Shown piece after piece: positions 8,225 to 18,900 of a stretch of DNA of 25,000 nucleotides. The notes under the pieces are model-generated. The model did no database searches, had not been told where the DNA came from, and worked only from the letters and a program-made list of their open reading frames with translations. The stretch's first letter is position 1. Each line of letters begins with the position of its first letter. The position numbers and the translations under genes were made by a program. This stretch comes from Ministeria vibrans ATCC 50519 (taxonomy: Eukaryota; Opisthokonta; Filasterea): the NCBI GenBank assembly GCA_943704425.1, contig CALSCP010000277.1, positions 1 through 25,000 on the forward strand, read 5' to 3'.

Positions 8225-10569
8225 TTATCGTGCGGAGAGAAGAGAGGAGGACGCAAGAGGAACAGCAGAAGGAGGAGTTTGCATGCGACGGCCTAGTGAC
8301 GGAGCAAACCAATCAGGGAGTGGCACTGTCGTGGCAGGATCCTTGTTAAGGAACGCCTGGCGTTGCACAACGTATGCCTGTGACGACTGAACCGCAGCGT
8401 AAATGGATCCTGTACAACAGAGAAAAGGAATAAAAATAATTGAGAACACACTCACAAAACACACACCCACACACTCACTCACTCACACACCCACTCACTC
8501 ACTCACACATACATACATTCACACAACACACACAGTATAAAGTTTTGGTTGCTTTCACGTACCACCCATCCACGCGCGAATGTTCTCCGGGAAAGGGCAC
8601 TCGACAGTGGCGACGGGGCTCTTGCCGGCAAAACGTTCGTCGTTGAGAATAGACTGTTCCAGCTCCTGACAAAATCGTCGCTCGAGTCCTGCACACACAC
8701 AGAGAGAGAACAGAGTGTGTAAACGAGAAAGGCGCGTAAAAAAATCAGCCAGTTATAAAAGTAGTGTACCAGGAATCATTGAAGTTCCGCCAACAAACAA
8801 AATTCGTTGCATGAGCTGCGATCGAACCTCGCATGAGCACTACACAAGATAATTAATAATAAATATATGACAAATTTTATAAATTTAAGAGATCGATTTT
8901 GCATGGACTCACCTTGGCAAGACACTCACGAACCACGCGCACAGCAGAAAGATCTTCAATGCCATCGGCACGAAAGACGGGCTCGCATGCATTACACAGG
9001 ATCTGAAACGAAAAAGTAAGTGCAAAGCAAAGCTTTAGAGATACACTAGTCGAAAAAAAAAACACAGGCGTACGTTGCGTGTGAGAATGAGTGCGCCCTT
9101 GGAACCCTTTTGAGTGCCAGAGCGCAGCTCATAGTGCCAGGTGGGCTCGTCGGCATCGACCATCGACGAGACAACACGACCAAACGACGTGATGCTGTGG
9201 TCGGAGGCAGCAGCAGAGGGACGGCGCTGTGACGCTAATGCAGATGCCTGCGCCGCGGACTCATCCACATGTACACCTTCACTCGAATCGTCGGGACCCG
9301 ACACCCCAGCCTGCTCCGTCTTCTTTAGCTGACTGTGTGCATCCTCAGACGGTTGCGGCCAAGTGGAAGCGGCGGCGGTGGTGGTGGTGGTGCTGGTGGT
9401 GGACGCCGAAGAAAGCGTGTGGAAAGAGCGAACGTGTGCACCCCGCACTGTAATGTCGTCAAGCACAGCCAGAGGGAAGTCCCACAGTTCGCGACGAGCA
9501 GCCGCTGGAAGAAGACGCGAAAGAGACAATGGCATCACAGCACGGCCAGAAAAACCGCCCAGCGGCTCGACAGTGTCTTGATCTTCGTCGTTGTTGTCGT
9601 GCGCATCGTCCTCGTCGCGGTTGTCATCTAGGCTGGACATGGACAATTGCTGTGACACGGAAGTGATGGTATCTGAATCAACGATGCCCCCACCGGCAGC
9701 GGCAAGCGAGGTGAGCAACTGTGAAGGAGTGCCAGCACGACGTGGTTCGTTGGATGTAGCGCTCGCGTCGGCTTTCTGGACGGGACTGGAAGGCACCGAG
9801 AGCATCTCAACCTCTTCAAGGGACTGCGCGAACACTCCATGGAGAACAATGAGGTTGCGCAGCGTTTCGCGGACTGTTTGGCCGGCCACGGGAGACACGG
9901 AGTAAGCCGCCATGAGCGGGTGGCCATCGACGAGAGGCAAGCAGCGCGTGCTGTGGGTGCCACAGTCGACAACGAGGCAGGTGTTCGACTCGCACACCAC
10001 CGAAGGCATGCACAGTAAAGGCACAAAGGACACTACGGTCAGAACAGGAACCAAAGTTACAACCAAGGCAAATAATATGAAGAGAGTGTTTGTTACCAGA
10101 GGCGACGCACAAGCATCGAAAGAACCCGTTTAAAAGACTGTCGCGAAAGGCCCAAGAGGCATCGGGAAGTTCCAAGAGCACAATGCGACGGTCTGTAGGC
10201 ATGACAAGCAGATGCCGCAAGAATATCCGGGACAGCATTGCGTCGACGGCAGGTTGCAAGCTGAGAGAGAGAGAGAGAGAGGGAGGGAGGGAGGGAGGGA
10301 GGGAGAGTTGGCGGGAGGCGACGCGTCTGTGGCGGCTGCTGCTGCCTTCCGTACCTACTGATGTCGGCGCGCGTGCATGTCGAAGGGGCCTTTGCAAGAA
10401 AGTCTGCCCTTCTGAGGATACAGCGTGGCGCAGCTTCGCCTGAGTGCCGAGAGGAGGAGGAACTTTCAAACACAACCAAAATACCACTCAGTCTTGTACC
10501 TGCGAAGCCCACGCGAATGTGAGCATCGCCAAAGTCAAACACTACAGCAGGCTTTTCTACCAGCGACAT
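8225..10569 (-). CDS. ACTR10: Actin-related protein 10 (dynactin pointed-end complex)
   Basis: ARP10/Arp11 caps the pointed end of the Arp1 filament in dynactin, which links dynein to cargo. Minus exons: 10569-10500, 10439-10355, 10260-10097, 10032-9074, 9002-8913, 8839-8770, 8688-8563, 8409-8225; 1749 nt, 582 aa (human 417). Matches in order: EKPAVVFDFGDAHIRVGFAG, PRCILRRADF, FLRHLLVMPTDRRIVLLELP, LVVDCGTHSTRCLPLVDG, WDFPLAVLDDITVRGAHVRS, ILFVGGTSMIPG, RAWMGGSIYAAV, LPDWFAPSLG. The excess length lies in exon 4 as two Ser/Thr/Asp-rich inserts with no fold signal: about residues 165-260, with an acidic RDEDDAHDNNDEDQD stretch, and about 295-385. An alternative start exists: an 11-nt exon at 10866-10856 (M-T-T plus two bases, donor GTACGT) joined to 10588 after TTCTTCTTCAG is in frame and adds ten residues. 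I kept the simpler ATG. Confidence 0.9.
8453..8535. repeat. CACT/CACA-rich tract in ARP10 intron 7
   Basis: Imperfect ACTC, CACA and CATA units fill most of the intron 8410-8562. The sense strand is GU-rich, resembling the tracts in primase introns 5 and 7. Confidence 0.8.
10262..10306. repeat. (GA)n/(GGGA)n tract at an ARP10 splice acceptor
   Basis: In the sense strand this is a CU-rich run that ends directly in the CAG acceptor of ARP10 exon 3 (exon starts at 10260). The microsatellite doubles as the polypyrimidine tract. Confidence 0.85.
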
Positions 10570-12384
10570 GCCAGCCAATTGAAGGGTGCTGAAGAAGAAT
10601 TATTTGAAATGAAGTGAAAAGACTGAATTCTGAATTCTGAAAAACACTCATCGATCTGTCATTTCTGAATTCAGCTCATCGTGAGCTCATCGTGTTCGAA
10701 CTGAGATTTATTACGAGCGAGCCACAGCGACACTGATTCGTGATTGGAGGTTGGTTGAATCTTAGAGGAGATTGTCTGGCGGTAAAATAAATCAAAACGA
10801 CCAAGTGATCAATTACAATGCTATGAATAAATCATTTACATTACACTAAACGTACCTTGTAGTCATGGGGTGCCACGCCTGCCTTTGAACGTTTTTTTGT
10901 TTCTCACGCAGAAAAACACTCTGAGAGGGGTTTCTGCTGAATAACAAAAACAGGTTTTGAAAAGTTTCACACAGTTTTAACCCTGTTAAATCTTCCATTG
11001 GTATAATGGTATCTCATAATACTGCCTGATCCATGATCAGAAAACGGCTGTACATATGGTACGTAAAAATACTGCTGAGGGCGAAAAAAAGGCTGAAATG
11101 AATTCTATAATCACCTTTGCGTGTAAAGGATCTCACCCCACAACCTTCATCAAGCGCATTGACCATTCTCGTGATCTCGTCAAGATCATATGCATATTAT
11201 GAGAATTCCCATGCAATTTAATGGAGGTTATTTCCATAATTATTATTATTTTAATTGATTTTTAAAGGATGCAGATTATTTTCGTTCTCGTAATAGTTGA
11301 TATTTTCCATTTGGCGCAAAAACTTCCAGCGCCCACAGGATTACCACTATGTACTTTTACTCGCTGAAAACAACCCCTACGCGCCGCTGAAAGCAATATC
11401 ATAGGCTACTTAACAAAGCGCAGAGCGTATCGTTGAAAAATATAGGGGCGATTGGTGGTGAGCAGCAACGGCGCACTTTGGCGGGCAAAAGGACATATGT
11501 TTGCACCCGACCTACGGGGTCGGAAAAAATCACTCATTGGAGGCGCTGCAAAATATGACCATGTGTATTGTTGAGAGGTGTGCACAAGCCTAAGGCACTC
11601 GAAAATGAACTCCCTACCAATGCTAATGGTTGTTTTGCTCCCATACAGTACAACTAAACTCATTCGAACCCAGTCTCGATAGCTGAATCGAGACACGATG
11701 CAACCCCGATGGAACAATGCCCACTAATGCCCACTAATGCCCACTAACGAGTCTTCAAATGGGCAGACGGTTGTTATAAATAGCACAAGTCTGTGACGAG
11801 TGAGGTATCACCCACAGCTATATATGAAAGACTGCTATATTGGCATCCCGTACAAACAAACAAGAGAGGGATTGAAAGCAGAAAGCATTGCCAACACGCC
11901 AATCTCAAGCGATCTGGTGCCTCTCGAGTCCGTATATGACTGCATAAGCAACGACAAGTCACATTAACGCCGAATAATGGGAGGGGATGGGAGTATTTCA
12001 ATGCACAAGACAATCAACAACACCCGCGCTATTTTTGTCAAGTGACCAATACTAATAAAATATTTAATAATATTATTAATGAATTCCACTACACAGCACA
12101 TCTATCAATGCACACTAGGACATGCAAGTCGTAAAGGCTCGCTTGTGCAATACAATGCTTCCGCCACAGGTGAGCTCGAAGAAGAGGGAGCACCCATCGA
12201 CCCACGGATACGCTCGCGCAGCAGGCGTACGAAGAATTCAAGGAATTCCGCGAGAGGCACACACACCGAGAGCACATATTCATAATTGACTCATAATAAT
12301 AATAATTTCAATCAAAAGCTGATTATTATTGAATTTTATTGCTCACGAAAAGACCGATTCCCAACATGCTATAAAACAAACTCT
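10570..12384. other. 1.8-kb spacer between ARP10 and VMP1 with no confident gene
   Basis: Contents: the possible ARP10 5' exon (10856-10866); a doubled GAGCTCATCGT unit near 10673-10692; a tRNA-like TTGGTATAATGG segment at about 10999-11010 followed by a CTGATC/GATCAG hairpin (11026-11040) but no T arm; a 48-codon + frame at 11056-11202; a GTCTCGAT/ATCGAGAC hairpin at 11673-11694; and minus frames of 103 codons (11406-11717) and 79 codons (11774-12013). None resembles a known protein. A GC-richer patch at about 12170-12280 is open in more than one frame, so its coding status is unclear. The rest is AT-rich and featureless. Confidence 0.45.
11718..11747. repeat. Three exact copies of a 10-bp unit
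   Basis: TGCCCACTAA is repeated three times head to tail. It lies in the ARP10-VMP1 spacer with no associated gene. Confidence 0.95.
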
Positions 12385-14943
12385 TCACTTTTTGGCATTC
12401 GCTTCGGCTTCTGCTTCGCGCTCAAGAGCCCGGATTTGACGCTCGACGTGACGTTGAGCGAGCGAGTTGACAATGGAAATAGCAAAGTAGGAGAGCATCG
12501 CAATGATGAGCATCTCCCAGACAAAGCCCACGAGAGAGCCCCCTTGGGGTGCTTCAATAGGCACATCGCTGTTCTTGTCAAACTTGGCACGGTACCGAAC
12601 CACAGCACCACTCACCTGGCCGATGAGAGGCGACGGCAGCACAGTGGCAGCCCAGCGGATTACGGCGTCGAGTACCGGTTCACTGAACATGAGCACCACA
12701 AAAAACATCTGCGAACAAGAGCAAAGTGCATGTGATGAGCTCGCGTACGAGAAAAAGAAAGACGGGGAGGGGTGCGTCTCACCTGAATGTGCATTTTGAC
12801 GACGGCCTTGCCAATGAGAGTCGCACCAAAGAACGTGCCAAATGGCACCAGAAAATGCCCACAGGTCACACCAGCGAGGTCAAACAGAGGATTCGGGATC
12901 TGCACAGAAACGAGGGGAGGAGGACGGGGCATAACAGAAAAATATCAACAACAAATCAATGTGTAACAATTGCACAGAGTGTGCCTTACGGAAGCGCACG
13001 CAAGAATGCCCCAGAAGCCGAGGCGAGACACAAGGGAATGGGTGAAGCGCTTGAGGCGCGTCCACAGTGTCTGGTCGGTCTCATCCTCCATCTGACGCAT
13101 CTCCGCCTCAAGTTCATCCTGTACCGAGCCACTCAGTCGCGCCGCACGCGCAATAAAGTATGGCGGAAGCTCACCTGCCAAGACATACCAAAATAAGACG
13201 CCATAAGACAACAATAAAATGACAGAGAAAATAAATGAGAAAACATGCAAGAGAATGCAAATCAAAAAGAAAGACAAAGAGTGGAAACGGGGGGGGGGGG
13301 GGTAGAGTCACACGAACAGATGATAGTCATACCAATGGCGGTGCCTGCGCCCCACAAAAAGGCCTCGAGACGCACTTTGCTCACAATGCCCCAAATGGTC
13401 ACAGCCGTCGCACCCGACGCAGTTCTGTGAAAGCGCTTTGTTAATCGAATCGCACGCCATTGAAGTGGAAACGTCATGAACACTCCCCACTCACACAACA
13501 CCTAATACACACTCACTAACTCACAACACATAGCCACCAACACACCACACCACACAGACACACACAAACATACATATACAATACATAGAAAAAAAAAAGA
13601 AAAAGAAAAAACGCCGTACACAGGACAGGAGAGCATGCCAACTTCGCGTGAGACAAAGTCCAGAGTGCCGCACTTCCACGCAGCCATGGTCACTTCGGCA
13701 ATAAAGGGACCCGTGTACAGGAGGAATGTGTGCAAGCCAGTGCCCAGACCCACCGACGAAAGCACACCAAGCCACACCCAGTACGAACAGTACCAGATCT
13801 CTTCAATAATATCCTCCACACTGCACAAAAAAGAGACCAACAACAGAATTACTATCGCACTCTCTGACTGTTTCTCTCTCGGTTTCTTCTTCTTCTTCTT
13901 CTTCTTCTTCTTCTTCTTCTTCTTCTTCTTCTTCTTCTTCCTCCTCCTCCTCCTCTTCTTCTTCTTCTTCTTCTTCTCTCTCTCCCTCTCTTTCTCCAAC
14001 TCTCTCTCTCTCTCAAAGTATGTACCGATCCGAGTGGTGGCTCTTGAGCCCAATGGACTCGGGTGACAGGTACACTACAAGGATGGAAAGAGCCACGGCC
14101 AAAAGCAGTGTGACGGCAGAGCGCTAAAACAATCAAAGATGAATTGGTTGCTCTTAATGAGCAATGTAATAACAATAATAATAATTATTATTATTATTAT
14201 TATAATTATTATTGTTCTATACCCACTCGACGAGCCAGCTCAGAATATGCTGCAAGAGTGTCAAGGTCTCTTTGAAAAAGAACATGACGGTGTGGATCGG
14301 TGATCGCAACAGCGTCAAGTGATGCAATCGATCTTTGTATTCGTGTGCCTAAGTCAAGAAGTACACGAATTAGTATGGATGTAACTTGCATGGGACGGAT
14401 GGCTTGGTACGTTTTGAGGGGGCAACGCGACATCGGGCGATGCTGAGACTGTCGGCGTGGGGGGCGATGCAGCTGTGGGCTGCATACGACCGCGCGCGGG
14501 CGAGCGGCTGCGACTGGGCGATCGGCGACGCGTCTTGGTCGAGGCAGCAGTTGCAGCAGCCGCAGTTGCAGCAGCAGTTGCAGTCGCAGCTGCGCCCGAA
14601 CCGTCGCCAGCAGACTCGACAGCCCGCGCCGCAATGCGCGTCTTTGCACTGCGCCTGGGAGGCGTGTGTGACGGCGAGGCACTGCGGCGTGTTGGGGCTG
14701 GGGATTTCGCGCGAACCGTTGTGCGCGACCGTGTCGAAAACGATGGCGAGGCCAAGGCTGACGCGGCAGTCGAGGTTGCGCGCACGCGAGCAGAGGCCTG
14801 CAAGGAGACAAGAAAGGTTCATACACATGGCACGCGGCAGTCGATGGGGCGGTGGGACGAGCGTGAGGTCGGAGTAAGAGAGAATTCCGGTTGAGTTGGA
14901 ACATAGAACATACTCGATCAAGAGACTTCGAGCGCAGGGGCAT
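12385..14943 (-). CDS. VMP1: Vacuole membrane protein 1 (VMP1), nine exons
   Basis: ER multi-pass protein of the DedA/VTT family; VMP1 proteins act in autophagosome formation, ER contact sites and phospholipid scrambling. Minus exons: 14943-14914, 14797-14411, 14348-14223, 14123-14026, 13820-13620, 13424-13333, 13174-12990, 12899-12783, 12708-12385; 1560 nt, 519 aa (human 406). Family matches: [109 protein letters not shown], and [17 protein letters not shown]. The C-terminus ends in a charged [12 protein letters not shown] tail. Exon 2 adds about 130 residues of Ala/Ser/Arg-rich sequence (poly-Ala with Thr, then [16 protein letters not shown]), probably disordered and cytosolic. The ten-codon first exon ([10 protein letters not shown], donor GTATGT) fits the phase but is the weakest part. 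Confidence 0.95.
13289..13302. repeat. G14 homopolymer in a VMP1 intron
   Basis: Fourteen G on the + strand lie within the VMP1 intron at 13175-13332. The run is not coding. Confidence 0.9.
13884..13976. repeat. (TTC)n/(TCC)n microsatellite in a VMP1 intron
   Basis: About 30 triplets of TTC with a short CTC block, in the intron 13821-14025. The sense strand is GAA-rich. The long Glu/Lys/Arg or Phe/Leu frames it creates are artefacts. Confidence 0.93.
14172..14213. repeat. (TAA/TTA)n inverted AT tract in a VMP1 intron
   Basis: AATAATAATAATTATTATTATT-like sequence, able to fold back on itself, fills the intron 14124-14222. Confidence 0.8.
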
Positions 14944-15076
14944 GTCGATAATTGATGGAGGCTCGTCGGGAGAATGGAAAAGTAATGAAAATTTAATATA
15001 TTTTTTTATTTTTTCGTCCTTCAAGTCGAGTGGAGCGCATTTTTATAATTTTATTATTATTATAATAATTATTATA

Positions 15077-15168
15077 CTGTTCTCCCATGTTACCTCTAGA
15101 GTTTAGGTTGAGTTTGCAAGGCGGTCTGGCTGTGTCTTCGCGTGGTGACTGTATCATTAATAAATGGG
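15077..15168 (+). repeat. Truncated duplicate of a gene 3' end (copy 1)
   Basis: Matches 15775-15898: both begin CTGTTCTCCCATG, share TACCTCT, TGTGTCTT and GCGTGGTGA, and end CTGTATCATTAATAAA. Copy 1 has lost about 30 internal bases and carries an in-frame TAG. Its bases 15110-15138 recur exactly at 23259-23287. Confidence 0.75.
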
Positions 15169-15239
15169 TTGTATTCTTCTTCTTCTAATAATTATTATGA
15201 TTACAAAGATATTCATCTAAGTAGGTCGTAAGTACCTAA

Positions 15240-15898
15240 TGCCTCAGCACGACACCAAAACTCCACGGAATTTAGACGCCAGGGCAAGTTTCTGCTGCTG
15301 CTCCGCCACGATGCACTCATCATGGGTAGCGCCGAGGCATGACGGGCCAAGGTTAGTGGGTCCAAGTGATTCACCCTCGAGCTTCCCGATCGCAAACCTC
15401 TTTTTTTTTCCCTTCGCCCATTCGAGCTACCCCCGATACTCTGAACCTTAAACCCTTCCCAATTCATATGAGTCTCCTCACAATCAAACACACACACACA
15501 ATCTTGACACGTACAACTTAACGAGCACCAACCAGTTCCCCGTGTGTGTGCCACCGGAGCACTACGCTCCAGCCGCCACCTGGACAGCTGGTCGCCGCCG
15601 ACTACCAACCCCCATTAATATTGCTTCAACAACAACTTTGACTTTATACCTCTTGCCGATAGACACATAATTCATGGAGTTGGAGCCCTAAGCCCTCACC
15701 GGGAGTACGGCGCACCAATTGTATATGCGATTGCCTCGCTGGATCACCACAACACAAGCACGTATGACCTGCCACTGTTCTCCCATGCTACCTCTGAAGT
15801 AAATTTTGAGTTGATTAGTCTGGCCAGCGCTGTGTCTTAAATGTTTTTGCGTGGTGATCATGACTGTGGAGTGACTAGTACTGTATCATTAATAAAAT
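15240..15898 (+). pseudogene. Decayed protein-coding fragments with a 3' end
   Basis: Coding-like pieces occur on the + strand in shifting frames: near 15257-15342 (STEFRRQGKFLLLLRHDALI then a stop), near 15377-15500, near 15507-15640 (TNQFPVCVPPEHYAPAATWT), and near 15629-15840 (IIHGVGALSPHREYGAPIVY and onward to LISLASAVS, stop TAA 15838-15840). AATAAA follows at about 15890. No single intron model I tried joins them, so frameshifted decay is likelier than a live spliced gene. I recognise no family. Confidence 0.45.
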
Positions 15899-15920
15899 AA
15901 TGTGGTGTAACAAAAATAAG

Positions 15921-18900
15921 TTACACAAGATCTTTCATCTCTCCAATCGAAATGCGCGAGCCGGCAGCTTCCGCCTGCTGATCAAACATGTACAAAATGT
16001 GACAAAAGGATGGACGCGTCAGTTGGTTGGGCTGCCACATGGCTTGCATGAGGTCGAGCAAAGGTATGGGCCAGTTGCGTGCTTTGGTGTGAAACAGGTC
16101 GCATTTGGTGGAGGGCCGTAAAGGGTTGCTGGAGCTCTTGACACGGTTGTAATTTTCATCTTCCACCTGATAGCGCTGCTGCATAATGACCTCCCACATG
16201 ATGATAGCAAAGGCATACACGTCGATGGGCTGACCATAGAATCGCGCCCGTGGCTTCAGCAATTCGGGTGCCTTGTATATCGCCGTCCCAAAGATCTCAT
16301 CGTTCTTGCTCAATTTCACATAGTTGCGAGGAATTTTCGCAGGGCGTCGTTGAGCGGTGGAGCGCACATGACGTCGAAAGGAACCGCCACCCTCGTCAAA
16401 GACGCTGTCGTCGCCCTGCTCCATCAGAGGCTCCGTCAAGTCCGATGACTTGGTGCTCCAAAAGGAGAGCACCGAGCGTCCCAGCGAGCGCGATCGAGAC
16501 ACATGTTGCTCCACCGACGGCAACGACAATCGTGGTACCGGTATACTCCCACTCTCGGACTGGTAGAGCGAACGTGAGCGGTACACGTTGGATTCGGCAT
16601 CGTCGGTGGAAACTGAGCCACGATCGGATCGTAGGTCGCCATCGGTGTCGGACAGCCTATCAGCAGCATCGTAGTCGCAATCGTCGCCATTAATGTTGTC
16701 GTCGCCGTTGTCGCCGTGAACGTTGACATCTTCGTTGTCGTCTTCGTCGCTCTGTTGGCTCTCCTCGGCGTTCCCTTCAAACACCGCTCCATGGTACTCG
16801 ACGAGCTTACACTCGCCAAAGTCGCACACCTTGGCAACCAGTCTCGTTGTGCTGTCGTCGATGTGCTCCAGCGCAACCAGAACATTGTCGAGCTTGAGGT
16901 CACGATGGATGACACGGAAATTCTGCAGTCGCCCATCGGGTTGAGCGCGTGGAATCACAGCGTTGTGGACATACTCCATGCCCCGCGCGACCTGGCGCAG
17001 TAAATCTTGTCGTACCTCACGTGTGACGCGCAACCGCCGGCTCACTACGTCGACAAGGGAGCCTTTGCACAGGGGCATGACGTAGAAGGGCGAGTTGTTC
17101 GCACTGTGCTTTCCATAGCCGTACAGCTCTATGACATTGGGGTGTCGAAGCAGTTGCAATAGATTCATCTCGTCGAGCAAGGCCTTACGCTCCACCGCAA
17201 AATAATCGGTGGCGGTGGCCGTATTGTCACGCCATGTCGATGCTTTCGCCTGCAGCTCTTTGACAGCAACCTTGCGCACATGACACCATGTTGCCTCGAG
17301 CACCTTACCTCCACCGCCAACTCCAACAACGCCCGCCTCGCCCTCGCGGAACGCCAAGTCCTTTTCTCCAATTAGCCAACGATGGCGGATCTCCTCAATG
17401 TGCCGACGATTGTTTTCGCCCATTTGATTAATGTCGATCACGCGACGCTTCTCGGCGTGGCGCCGATATACCACAAGGGCAACCAAGGCAATGAGCAGCA
17501 GGCCCGCAATGCTGCCAACGATGGGTGCCCATCGATCGTCGGTGTTACGTTCCTCCGACTTGCAATTAGTGTTCAGCGGACCATCACAACCAGCAGTACA
17601 AGAGGGGTCACAGTCGTAGCAACTCGAGCCCAGCGGGTACATGCTCGTCTCGTTGCAGGCGCGTAGGCACTTGGGTACGTTACTGGTGGCGGAAGTGCTT
17701 GATGCCGACGGCTGATACGAGAGGTAGGGTGAATCACAGCGGCACGTGACATCAAATGAATAATACACCGTATCACTAGCATCCATGTCGTACGCAAAGC
17801 TCGCCGTTTCGGGATTCTTAAGATGGCATGTTCCGTGTCCCGAGCATGGCAAGTCACTGACATCACGACTGGCTGTGTCGAGTCCCTCACACAAAAAGAC
17901 ATACTGGCAGTTTGGCCCGGTCCAACCGTTGGGACAGCAGTCGCGCGGCGACGGTCCGTAGCAGCCGGCAAATCCCTGAAAGGAACACTCGGTGGAGCAG
18001 AAGCCCTCGCAGACGGGTTGCGTTCCATACATGTTGGGTGGGCAGCTGGGACCATTGGAGCCGTTGTCCGAGTAAAACTTGTTATAGAAGATGGTTGCAA
18101 TGCCCCAACCACGCGTGTACGTCAGTGGAGTAGTGACGACAGACTCCAAGTCGTTTCTACGTTACATTAAATATTTTGAGCAGAAGAAGAAAATAAAAAT
18201 AATAATAATAACATCTACGCTGCGATGCAACTCTAATATCGCCGACGACAAGAAAAAATGACGCAAAAAACATAAAAGGACTAATTATGTCAGGTGGTGC
18301 ACAATAATCAATCAAAAAGATGAACATGCATGATTAAAGAATGATACGCAGGACAGTTCTTCCGTCATTAAACTTATTGGTATTTATACGTCTCATAAAT
18401 TGAACGCAACTTACGAGGCAAGATTGATGGCGGCAATAGGTGGAATGGTGAGCGAGCCATTGAGACTACAATTGGCAGCGGAGATAGTCAGACGACGGAG
18501 TTGCGATGGAGGGAAGTAGGTGAAGAGTGAAGAGAGGGAATCGAGAACGAGAAGCGGGTTGTGAGAAATGCTAAGAACCGACAGAACAGGGAGCGAGACG
18601 ATGGCGGCGGGGTTGAGGACGGAGAGGCGGTTCTCGTCGAGAAAAAGCATTTCAATGTTGGAAGGCAGTCCAAAGGGCACCTTCTCGAGAAGGTTCGACT
18701 CGAAGGAAAGGGACGACAGAAGATACCAGCGGGAGAAGACGCCCGCCTTGACCGTACGGAGTTTGTTGCCGGCAAGACTGAAGGAAGTAAAGGAGTAGAG
18801 ATCGTTGAGCCAGCACTCGTCGAGGGAGGTCAAGTTGTTATTGGTCAGGTAGACGCCGGTGACAAAGACACCCGAAAAGATGCCACAGGGCAATTCCGTG

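Noticed and set aside
8225-10569. Conventional actin or another ARP
   Set aside because: Order and wording of FLRHLLVMPTDRRIVLLE, LPDWFAPSLG and the RAWMGGSIYAA end match ARP10 better than actin or other ARPs I can recall.
10995-11060. A second tRNA (TTGGTATAATGG A-box-like segment with a hairpin)
   Set aside because: The D loop would be too long, the hairpin loop does not present an anticodon with U33, and no T arm or matching acceptor 3' strand is found on either side.
11056-11202. A 48-codon + strand gene (M-V-R-K-N-T-A-E-G-E-K-K)
   Set aside because: Short, no recognisable family, no splice partner identified; an open frame of this length is expected by chance.
11655-11715. A minus-strand tRNA suggested by GGGTTCGAAT and a GTCTCGAT hairpin
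   Set aside because: The T stem does not close, no A box is present, and the hairpin has a 6-nt loop.
11406-12013. Two minus-strand frames (103 and 79 codons) as genes
   Set aside because: No recognisable domain, odd composition and no conserved neighbours; kept only as a note on the spacer.
13800-14100. Long Lys/Arg/Glu- or Phe-rich proteins across the TTC repeat
   Set aside because: They are translations of the (TTC)n microsatellite inside a VMP1 intron.
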